From Pseudomonadota bacterium (GTDB taxonomy: Bacteria > Pseudomonadota > Alphaproteobacteria > Acetobacterales > Acetobacteraceae): 5,564 bases of DNA. The stretch lies in contig JAEWCI010000255.1 in the NCBI GenBank assembly GCA_023390705.1, positions 1 to 5,564 on the forward strand, written 5' to 3'. A model generated the notes under the pieces. That model was given only the letters and a program-made list of their open reading frames with translations. It was not told the origin of the DNA and did no database searches. The position numbers and the translations under genes are program-made. This document shows, one piece after another, positions 1 to 4,780 of this stretch. Each line of letters begins with the position of its first letter. Positions within the stretch are counted from its first letter, which is position 1.

Positions 1-1
1 G

Positions 2-172
2 CAATTGCTGGCGGCGGTGCCGAATGGCGACCTGGCGGAATACGTCCCGCGCTCCGAGGGCATCCTGAAGGCCATGCCGAGGCTGGAGAAGGGTCGGATG
101 ATCGCGCCGGAGGGTCCCGGCCTCGGACTGGAAATGGACATGGCGGCGGTGGAGCGCTGCCGCGTGGCGTAG
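2..172 (+). CDS. Mandelate racemase/muconate lactonizing enzyme family protein, C-terminal end (partial)
   Basis: Only the last 56 codons and the TAG stop (170-172) lie in the window; the gene begins upstream. The tail contains a LLAAVPNGDLAEYVPRSEG segment followed by PEGPGLGLEMD. In mandelate racemase/muconate lactonizing enzymes of the enolase superfamily, an A-x-P-N-G-x-x-x-E-Y segment and a P-x-G-P-G-L-G-L-E-x-D segment close the TIM-barrel and capping domain. Such enzymes abstract a proton next to a carboxylate with Mg2+ help, as in sugar-acid dehydration or racemisation. The catalytic Lys, the His and the metal ligands are upstream, so the substrate cannot be named. The TAG stop lies inside the left arm of an inverted repeat (170-187), so a small insertion may have set the exact C-terminus. 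Confidence 0.8.
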   Translation, partial: QLLAAVPNGDLAEYVPRSEGILKAMPRLEKGRMIAPEGPGLGLEMDMAAVERCRVA

Positions 173-181
173 CAGGGCGCT

Positions 182-206
182 GAAAAAGGGCGAGTGAGTC
201 TTTTTC
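182..206 (+). terminator. Possible weak terminator after the enolase-superfamily gene
   Basis: A 7-bp inverted repeat, gaaaaag (182-188) and ctttttc (200-206), lies 10 nt after the upstream stop codon. The 3' arm supplies a run of five T. The stem is A/T-rich and the loop is 11 nt, so it would be a poor intrinsic terminator. It also overlaps the left terminal repeat of the MITE-like segment. Confidence 0.25.
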
Positions 207-207
207 C

Positions 208-316
208 GTCATGCATGGGCGCCCGCCCTCGGGCTTGACCCGAGGGTGACCCGCGCATCTCTGACCCGCTGAATTTTCTTGGTTGGAAGATGGCCGGGTC
301 AGGCCCGGCGATGACG
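208..316 (+). repeat. Composite intergenic palindromic repeat, copy A
   Basis: Two units lie in order. Unit 1 (208-261) begins gtcatgc and ends gcgcatctc; it contains a perfect 8-bp stem, ccctcggg (226-233) and cccgaggg (239-246), with a 5-nt loop. Unit 2 (288-316) reads agatggccgggtc...atgacg and has a 6-bp gccggg/cccggc stem. A second copy of both units, in the same relative order but on the opposite strand, lies at 2609-2704. Unit 1 differs from its partner at 6 of 54 positions by hand alignment. The copies are non-coding and resemble dispersed palindromic repeats (REP-like) found between genes in many alphaproteobacteria. Confidence 0.7.
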
Positions 317-342
317 ATAGAGGGGACGGTAGGAGTTTTTCA

Positions 343-359
343 GCAGCCTGCTAGGCTGC
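343..359 (+). other. Hairpin in the leader of the first GST gene
   Basis: A 7-bp perfect stem, gcagcct (343-349) and aggctgc (353-359), with a 3-nt loop ends 11 nt before the Shine-Dalgarno sequence ggaggg (371-376). It overlaps the right arm of the inverted repeat at 336-353, so it may be a by-product of that element and need not be a regulator. No function can be assigned. Confidence 0.35.
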
Positions 360-382
360 CCTCATCCGTGGGAGGGACCGCC

Positions 383-1003
383 ATGCTGACCATCTGGGGC
401 CGCACCAGCTCCTCGAATGTCATGAAGACGCTCTGGCTCTGCGAGGAGCTTCAGATCCGCTACGAGCGGATCGATGCCGGCGGGGAGTTCGGCAAGACCA
501 ATATGCCCTTCTACCTGGCGATGAACCCCAATGCCCGGGTGCCGACCATCGTGGATGACGGCTATTCGCTGTGGGAGAGCAATTCCATCCTGCGCTACCT
601 GGTGGCCACCCGCGCCCCCGGCAGCCCCCTGCACCCCACCGAGCCACGGGCGCGCGGCAATGTGGAGCGCTGGATGGACTGGCAGCTTGCCAGCCTGAAC
701 GGGCCGATGGGCACGCTCTTCCTGGGCATCGTCCGCACCCCGGAAGCGAAGCGCGACCCCGCCGCCCTGGCCCGGGCGCGGGACGAGGCGGAGGCGCTCT
801 GGGCCATGGTAGAGGCGCAGCTTGCCGGCAAGGACTATGTGGCGGGCGGCTTCTCGCTCGCCGATATCGTGCTCGGCCCCTACATTCATCGCTGGTTCAG
901 GCTGCCCATCCAGCGGCCCTCGATGCCGGCGCTGGAAGCCTGGCATGCCAGGCTGAGCACCCATCCGGGCTTCGCCCGGCACATCGCCGTGCCGCTGACC
1001 TGA
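383..1003 (+). CDS. Glutathione S-transferase family protein (first copy)
   Basis: A 206-residue cytosolic GST, the usual length for the family, predicted to conjugate glutathione to electrophilic substrates. The N-terminal thioredoxin-like domain (about residues 1-77) has a Ser-rich S9-S10-S11-N12 stretch after strand 1 where the catalytic Ser/Cys normally sits. It also has the cis-Pro loop N-A-R-V-P-T (P54) and the glutathione-gripping E65-S66 within ESNSILRYL. The C-terminal helical domain has the folding motif FSLADIVLG (157-165). I chose ATG 383 because ggaggg lies 6 nt upstream and the protein then begins MLTIWGR, matching its paralogue. An in-frame ATG at 290 would translate repeat DNA and has no good ribosome binding site. 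The next gene starts 34 nt downstream on the same strand, suggesting an operon. The physiological substrate is unknown. Confidence 0.93.
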   Translation: MLTIWGRTSSSNVMKTLWLCEELQIRYERIDAGGEFGKTNMPFYLAMNPNARVPTIVDDGYSLWESNSILRYLVATRAPGSPLHPTEPRARGNVERWMDWQLASLNGPMGTLFLGIVRTPEAKRDPAALARARDEAEALWAMVEAQLAGKDYVAGGFSLADIVLGPYIHRWFRLPIQRPSMPALEAWHARLSTHPGFARHIAVPLT

Positions 1004-1037
1004 AGGGCGGGCCCGGCCGGCGGGCAGGAGGCAGGGC

Positions 1038-1823
1038 ATGGACAGCACCGATCTGCGGGTCTTCGTGGCGGTGGCGCGGCAGGGCGGGATGAACCGCGCC
1101 GCGGCCGCGCTCAACACCGTGCAGTCCGCCGTCACCGCCCGCATCCGTGCGCTGGAGGCCGGGCTCGGCACACCGCTCTTCGAGCGCCATGCCCGGGGCA
1201 CCCGCCTCACCCCGGCCGGGGAGCGCCTGCTGCCCTATGCCGAAAGGGTGCTGGGGCTGATGGAGGAAGCACGCGCGGCAGTGCGCGATGCCGGGGCGCC
1301 TGCCGGGACGCTGCGCCTCGGCACGCTGGAAACCACCGCGGCGCTGCGCCTTTCGCCGCTGCTGGCCGGCTTCGCCGCCGCCTGGCCGGCGGTTGATCTC
1401 GTGCTGCGCACCGGCACCAGCGCGGAGCTTGTGGCGGCGGTGCTGGACCGGGCGCTGGACGGCGCCTTCGTCTGCGGCCCGGTGGCGCATCCGGCGCTGC
1501 TGGCCGAAACGCGCTTCCGCGAGGAACTGGTGCTGCTCGCCCCGCCCTGCCCGGGCGGGCTGGAAGCGGTGCTGGCACGGCCGGACCTGCGCCTGCTGGT
1601 GCTGCGCGCCGGCTGTTCCTACCGCCAGCGGCTTGAGGAAATCCTGGCGCGGCGTGGCGTGGTCGGGCTGCGGCTGCTGGAATTCGGCACGCTGGAAGCC
1701 ATCCTCGGCTGCGTCGCCGCCGGGCTCGGCATCACTCTGCTGCCGCGCGGCCTGGCCGAAGGCAGCCCGCAGCGCCGCGCCATTGCCACCCATGCCCTGC
1801 CGCCCGCCGAGGCGATGGTGTAG
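1038..1823 (+). CDS. LysR-type transcriptional regulator, ended early by an amber codon
   Basis: The predicted protein is 261 residues. An N-terminal winged helix-turn-helix (about residues 1-60) includes the family pattern AVARQGGMNRAAAALNTVQS followed by LEAGLGTPLFER and LTPAGERLLPYA. A linker helix and a periplasmic-binding-protein-like effector domain (about 88 onward) follow, with GLGITLLPRG near the end. LysR proteins bind DNA as tetramers and respond to a small co-inducer. The start is supported by aggagg (1026-1031) 6 nt upstream. The family is usually about 290-300 residues. Here TAG at 1821-1823 interrupts the frame, which continues open and LysR-like to a second TAG at 1917-1919; the uninterrupted product would be 293 residues. 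The stop sits where a Glu is expected after the valine of E-A-M-V. Truncation would remove the last strand and helix of the effector domain, so activity may be altered. It probably controls the flanking GST genes, but that is inference from position. Confidence 0.88.
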   Translation: MDSTDLRVFVAVARQGGMNRAAAALNTVQSAVTARIRALEAGLGTPLFERHARGTRLTPAGERLLPYAERVLGLMEEARAAVRDAGAPAGTLRLGTLETTAALRLSPLLAGFAAAWPAVDLVLRTGTSAELVAAVLDRALDGAFVCGPVAHPALLAETRFREELVLLAPPCPGGLEAVLARPDLRLLVLRAGCSYRQRLEEILARRGVVGLRLLEFGTLEAILGCVAAGLGITLLPRGLAEGSPQRRAIATHALPPAEAMV

Positions 1824-1919
1824 ACGCAATTCATCCGGCGGCGCGATGCGCGGGTTTCCAGCGCCCTCGCCGCCTTTCTCGACGATACGCGGCCGGCATC
1901 GGCCCAGGCCGCGGAATAG
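1821..1919 (+). pseudogene. Severed C-terminal tail of the LysR regulator
   Basis: Reading on in the same frame from the TAG at 1821-1823 gives 31 sense codons, including TQFIRRRDARVSSALAAFLD, then TAG at 1917-1919. The F-I-R-R-R-D-A-x-x-S-S-A-L-x-A-F-L pattern is the typical last strand and helix of a LysR effector domain. The second stop directly abuts the Shine-Dalgarno of the next gene, as expected for the real gene end in a coupled operon. No frameshift is needed, so a single base change (for example GAG to TAG) explains the break. Either the gene is recently truncated or the base is a sequencing error. Confidence 0.8.
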
Positions 1920-1933
1920 GGAGGAGATACAAC

Positions 1934-2563
1934 ATGCCGCTGACCATCTGGGGCCGCCGCAATTCGGTGAACGTGATGAAGGTGCTCTGGCTGCTGGAGG
2001 AGCTGGGGCTGGAATACGACCGCATAGACGCCGGCGGCAGCTTCGGTCGCACGCGGGATGCCGACTATGCCGCGATGAACCCCAACGCCACCGTGCCCAC
2101 CCTGGTGATGCCGAACGGCTATTCGCTGTGGGAGAGCAACAGCATCCTGCGCTTCCTCTGCCGCACCCAGAAGGGCGGCAACGCCTTCTACCCGGAAGCG
2201 CCGGAAGCGCGGGCGGATGTGGAGCGCTGGATGGACTGGACGCTGGCCAGCATCAACGAACCCATGCGCACCATCTTCTGGACCCTGGTCCGCACCCCGG
2301 AAGCCGAACGCGACATGGCGGCCGTGGCCCGCGCGCGCGACGCGGCGGAGCGGCTGTGGCGCATGCTGGACGCGCAATTGGGGAAATGCGGCTGGGCCTC
2401 GGGCGGTGATTTCAGCATCGCCGACATCGTGCTGGGCTGCTTCGCCCATCGCTGGTTCGCCCTACCGATCCAGCGCGCCGAATTGCCGGCGCTGCGCGGC
2501 TGGTACGAAAGGCTGCTGACGCGGCCAGGCTACACGAAATGGGTGGCGGTGGAGCTGAGCTGA
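1934..2563 (+). CDS. Glutathione S-transferase family protein (second copy)
   Basis: A 209-residue GST, about 60% identical (roughly 127 of 210 aligned positions, counted by hand) to the first copy at 383-1003. The same landmarks are present: MPLTIWGRRNS at strand 1 with S11 and N13 in the catalytic region, N-A-T-V-P-T with cis-Pro P55, ESNSILRFL from E67, and FSIADIVLG (160-168) in the helical domain. The start is fixed by ggaggag (1920-1926) 7 nt upstream. It lies 14 nt after the natural end of the LysR frame, so translational coupling is likely; early termination at 1823 could weaken that coupling. The two GSTs share several identical DNA runs of 19-25 nt, for example around 558-582 and 2116-2140, consistent with duplication. 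The substrate is unknown. Confidence 0.93.
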   Translation: MPLTIWGRRNSVNVMKVLWLLEELGLEYDRIDAGGSFGRTRDADYAAMNPNATVPTLVMPNGYSLWESNSILRFLCRTQKGGNAFYPEAPEARADVERWMDWTLASINEPMRTIFWTLVRTPEAERDMAAVARARDAAERLWRMLDAQLGKCGWASGGDFSIADIVLGCFAHRWFALPIQRAELPALRGWYERLLTRPGYTKWVAVELS

Positions 2564-2608
2564 GCCGCGTCAACGAAGCGCGCGAGCGCAGCCCCGATCT
2601 CGACTCCA

Positions 2609-2704
2609 CGTCATGGCCGGGCGAAGACCCGGCCATCTCTTCGCCGGAGGGAGATGCGCGGGTCACTCCCGGGTCAAGCCCCGGGGCAGGCGCCCACGCA
2701 TGAC
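2609..2704 (-). repeat. Composite intergenic palindromic repeat, copy B (inverted relative to copy A)
   Basis: Read on the minus strand, 2704-2651 matches unit 1 of copy A at 48 of 54 positions, and 2638-2609 matches unit 2 with one length difference. The unit spacer is 12 nt here and 26 nt in copy A. Unit 2 forms a perfect 9-bp stem, atggccggg (2613-2621) and cccggccat (2628-2636), with a 6-nt loop. The copy fills most of the gap between convergent genes, where a strong hairpin could help end transcription from both sides, although there is no T-run. Confidence 0.7.
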
Positions 2705-2741
2705 AAAGAGGCGGGAATACGGGTGCGCCCCGATCCCGTTC

Positions 2742-3599
2742 CTACCAGCACATCATCATGCGGAAGCCTTCGCCATCCCGCACCACGCGCCCGGCGGTGC
2801 GGCCGGCGAAATGGGTGCCGATGACCAGGATGGGCTTGCCCGCCAACTCGCCGAAGACCCGCCGCCGCGTCTCCGCCGCCGCCTTCGGGTCGCTGTCGGC
2901 CAGGGAACTCCAGTCCAGCCGCGCCATCTGGCAGGGGTGGTGCGCCATGTCGCCGGTGATGAAGCCCTCCTCCCCGCCGGAGGCGATGCGCACGCTGCAA
3001 TGCCCCGGCGTGTGGCCGTAGCTCGGCACCAGGGAGACTTCCGGGCAGAGCTGGTGGTCGGACTCCACCAGCTCCACCAGCCCGGCATCGACGATGGGCT
3101 GCACGGAATCGTCGAAGACCGGGTTCTCCGCGCCGGTGGCGCGCAGATGCGCCCAGTGCTCGTATTCCTTGCGGCCGTAGAGGTAGCGCGCCTTGGGGAA
3201 GGTCGGCACCCATTTGCCGTCCACCAGCATGGTGTTCCAGCCGGTATGGTCGGTGTGCAGGTGGGTGCAGAGCACGGTGTCGATGCTCTCCGCCGGATAG
3301 CCGGCGGCGGCGATGTCGGCCAGGAAGCTGCCCTGGCGCTCGTTCCAATGCGGGATGCGGCGGCCCTGCTTGTCGTTGCCCAGGCAGGTATCCACCATGA
3401 TCCGCCGGCCGGGCGTTTCGATGATGAGGGAATGGATGGAAAGCTTCAGCCTGCCATTCTCGTCGGCGAAATCGGGCACCAGCCATTCGATGGGCCGGAC
3501 TTCCTCGGGCGTCGCCTGGGGCAGCAGGAAGCGGCTGCCGCCGGTGGATTCCAGTTCCACGATCTTGGTGACGGTGACCTGGCCGATCTGCCAACGCAT
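2742..3599 (-). CDS. MBL-fold (metallo-beta-lactamase superfamily) metallohydrolase
   Basis: A 285-residue hydrolase with a full metal-binding set: H113-L-H115-T-D117-H118 in the CTHLHTDHTG motif, the GHTPGH box at 195-200, D217 in FITGD, and H263 in GTHFAG near the C-terminus. These positions normally hold two Zn(II) or similar ions that activate water. The pattern fits the general MBL-fold family that includes lactonases, methyl parathion hydrolase-like and glyoxalase II-like enzymes; the substrate cannot be read from the motifs. No signal peptide is visible, so a cytoplasmic location is likely. I chose the ATG at 3599 because agggggaaa lies directly upstream on the minus strand and the product starts MRWQIGQVTVTKIVELE, a normal beginning for the fold. 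An upstream ATG at 3665 would add 22 residues that run through a palindrome. It follows panC on the same strand after a 155-nt gap, so it is probably a separate unit. Confidence 0.9.
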   Translation of the reverse strand: MRWQIGQVTVTKIVELESTGGSRFLLPQATPEEVRPIEWLVPDFADENGRLKLSIHSLIIETPGRRIMVDTCLGNDKQGRRIPHWNERQGSFLADIAAAGYPAESIDTVLCTHLHTDHTGWNTMLVDGKWVPTFPKARYLYGRKEYEHWAHLRATGAENPVFDDSVQPIVDAGLVELVESDHQLCPEVSLVPSYGHTPGHCSVRIASGGEEGFITGDMAHHPCQMARLDWSSLADSDPKAAAETRRRVFGELAGKPILVIGTHFAGRTAGRVVRDGEGFRMMMCW

Positions 3600-3616
3600 G
3601 GCGGTTTCCCCCTGGA

Positions 3617-3660
3617 GCATTTTCAAGCCGGGTGGATACACCCGGCGACTCGGAAAATGC
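3617..3660 (-). promoter_or_regulatory. Nested palindrome in the leader of the MBL hydrolase gene
   Basis: An outer perfect 8-bp arm pair, gcattttc (3617-3624) and gaaaatgc (3653-3660), encloses an inner perfect 8-bp hairpin, gccgggtg (3627-3634) and cacccggc (3639-3646), with a GATA loop. The structure ends 4 nt before the purine-rich ribosome binding site complementary to 3605-3613. It could be an RNA stem that influences translation, or a dimeric repressor operator. The symmetry is read from the sequence; the role is inferred. Confidence 0.5.
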
Positions 3661-3673
3661 GACAAAACAACAG

Positions 3674-3719
3674 GCTGGATCGGGTTCAGTGAGCGCAGGC
3701 GAGATGGATCCGATCCAGC
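3674..3719 (-). terminator. 10-bp inverted repeat after panC, possible terminator or operator
   Basis: gctggatcgg (3674-3683) and ccgatccagc (3710-3719) are perfect reverse complements separated by 26 nt. On the minus strand the structure starts 35 nt after the panC stop and is followed by a T-rich stretch (ctgttgtttt). That suits a loose intrinsic terminator for panC, but the long loop is unusual. It could equally be a paired operator upstream of the MBL gene. Confidence 0.35.
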
Positions 3720-3754
3720 GGTTCACGCCATGGGAGCCACCGGCAGGCGCAGCG

Positions 3755-4585
3755 TCAACCCACCGCCATGTTGTCCAGCAGCCGCACCGTGCCGAGCCTG
3801 GCGGCGGCGATTAGGCGGGCGGGCAGGGTGGTGGTCTCGCGCAGCGTCGCCGGCTCGACCAGGGCCAGGTAGTCCAGGCCGAAGCCGGCGGCGGCCAGTT
3901 CGGCCCACGCCGCGTCCAGTACCGGCACGGGGGCGGCGCCGCCGGTCAGCGCCGCCACCACCTCGCGCATCACCCGCGCCAGGGTCGGTGCCGTCGTCCT
4001 TTCGGCGGGCGAGAGAAAGCGGTTGCGGGAGGACATGGCCAGCCCGTCCGGCTCCCGCACCGTCGGGCAGCCCTGGATGGCGATGGGCAGGTTCAGGTCC
4101 GCCGCCACCCGCCGCACCACCTGCAATTGCTGCCAGTCCTTCTCCCCGAACAACGCGACATCGGCACGGGTCTGGCAGAACAGCTTGGTGCAGACCGTGG
4201 CGACGCCGCGGAAATGGCCGGGCCGGGCGGCGCCCTCCCAGCCCTCGGCCGGGCCCGTCACCTCGATGACCGTGGCGCGGTCGGGCGGGTACATCACCGC
4301 CACGCTCGGCAGCCAGACCAGGTCGCAGCCCGCCGCCTGAAGCTTGGCCAGGTCGCCCGCCTCGTCGCGGGGGTAGCGGGCGAGATCCTCGTTCGGGTTG
4401 AATTGCAGCGGGTTGACGAAGATGGAGGCCATGACCCGCGGCGCCGCCTGCCGCGCCGCCCGCACCAGGGCGAGATGGCCCTCATGCAGCGCCCCCATGG
4501 TCGGCACCAGGGCCAGGCGCTGCCCGCCGGCGGTGAGTTCGGCCAGGGCGGCATGGAGTTGCGGCAGGTCACGGGCGATTCGCAT
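3755..4585 (-). CDS. panC: Pantothenate synthetase (pantoate--beta-alanine ligase)
   Basis: A 276-residue enzyme catalysing the ATP-dependent joining of pantoate and beta-alanine to give pantothenate, AMP and pyrophosphate, the last step of vitamin B5 synthesis before coenzyme A. It is cytoplasmic. It shows the nucleotidyltransferase HIGH-type motif PTMGALHEGH (28-37), the IFVNPLQF strand (55-62), PGHFRGV (122-128), FGEKDWQQ (146-153; the Tyr often seen after KD is Trp here) and the KMSKS-equivalent MSSRN (184-188). Length is normal for the family. The ATG at 4585 is chosen because MRIARDLPQL is the expected beginning; the same frame stays open far upstream, but that part is only reverse-strand translation of the repeat array and the neighbouring gene. 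No clear Shine-Dalgarno precedes the start. panB is not adjacent in this window. The gene is divergent from the methyltransferase gene. Confidence 0.96.
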   Translation of the reverse strand: MRIARDLPQLHAALAELTAGGQRLALVPTMGALHEGHLALVRAARQAAPRVMASIFVNPLQFNPNEDLARYPRDEAGDLAKLQAAGCDLVWLPSVAVMYPPDRATVIEVTGPAEGWEGAARPGHFRGVATVCTKLFCQTRADVALFGEKDWQQLQVVRRVAADLNLPIAIQGCPTVREPDGLAMSSRNRFLSPAERTTAPTLARVMREVVAALTGGAAPVPVLDAAWAELAAAGFGLDYLALVEPATLRETTTLPARLIAAARLGTVRLLDNMAVG

Positions 4586-4593
4586 GACGGCCG

Positions 4594-4621
4594 ACAGTAT
4601 CCGGATTGGATTGCGCCGCAA
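4594..4621 (-). promoter_or_regulatory. Candidate panC promoter placing the transcript start near the ATG
   Basis: On the minus strand ttgcgg (4621-4616) is followed after 16 nt by tactgt (4599-4594), a modest sigma-70-like pair. The -10 box ends 8 nt before the panC ATG, which would give an almost leaderless mRNA and would fit the missing Shine-Dalgarno. The -35 box lies in the first hairpin unit of the tandem array. The match is weak and could be chance. Confidence 0.2.
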
Positions 4622-4762
4622 GGCGCACGGGGTTGCCTGCGCCGCACGGCGCACGGGGTTGCCTGTGCCGCAAGGCGCACGGGGTTGCCTCCGCCGCCAG
4701 GCGCGGAGGATCGTGTTGCGCCGCCAGGCGCGGGGGATTGCGTTGCGCCGCCAGGGCCCGGG
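4611..4762. repeat. Tandem array of about six 26-bp hairpin-forming units
   Basis: Units start at 4611 (22 nt), 4633, 4659 and 4685 (26 nt each), 4711 (27 nt) and 4738 (25 nt). The first three end gcacgggg or close to it; the core is tgcgcc-gcaa-ggcgca, a 6-bp stem with a tetraloop. Loops drift from gcaa or gcac in units 1-3 to gcca in units 4-6, where the stems are less regular. The 26-bp period is not a multiple of three and the array lies between the divergent starts of panC (4585) and the methyltransferase gene (4781), so it is non-coding. It fills most of the shared promoter region. Units abut with no unique spacers, so it is not CRISPR. Confidence 0.85.
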
Positions 4763-4780
4763 CGTCATGGTCCGCGCCCC

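Larger units (their letters stand above)
170..353. repeat. MITE-like segment bounded by 18-nt imperfect inverted repeats
   Basis: Positions 170-187 (tagcagggcgctgaaaaa) and 336-353 (tttttcagcagcctgcta) are reverse complements at 16 of 18 positions. They bound a 184-bp non-coding stretch that holds one composite palindromic repeat (208-316). If the outermost TA of each arm is read as a duplicated TA target, the layout resembles a small non-autonomous element with terminal inverted repeats. No transposase gene is present. The family assignment is inference; the inverted repeat is read directly from the sequence. Confidence 0.45.

Noticed and set aside
290..382. N-terminal extension of the first GST from an in-frame ATG at 290
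   Set aside because: It translates repeat DNA and has no good ribosome binding site, while ATG 383 has one and matches the paralogue's beginning.
986..1948. Shared tgccgctgacc at the end of the first GST and the start of the second
   Set aside because: It is only 11 nt in GC-rich DNA, at non-equivalent positions of the two genes, and is likely chance.
897..2449. Several long open frames antisense or out of frame to the LysR and GST genes
   Set aside because: High-GC codon bias leaves alternative frames open. The translations are rich in Arg, Ala, Pro and Gly with no recognisable domain and overlap well-supported genes completely.
2613..3692. Plus-strand open frame opposite the MBL hydrolase
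   Set aside because: It is the complement of a gene with a full set of metal-binding motifs, and its translation shows no family signature.
4611..4762. CRISPR array
   Set aside because: The units are contiguous 22-27 bp repeats with no unique spacers, and no cas gene is in the window.
4127..4780. Upstream extension of the methyltransferase frame on the plus strand
   Set aside because: It is antisense to panC and then runs through the 26-bp array. Homology begins at about the ATG at 4781.
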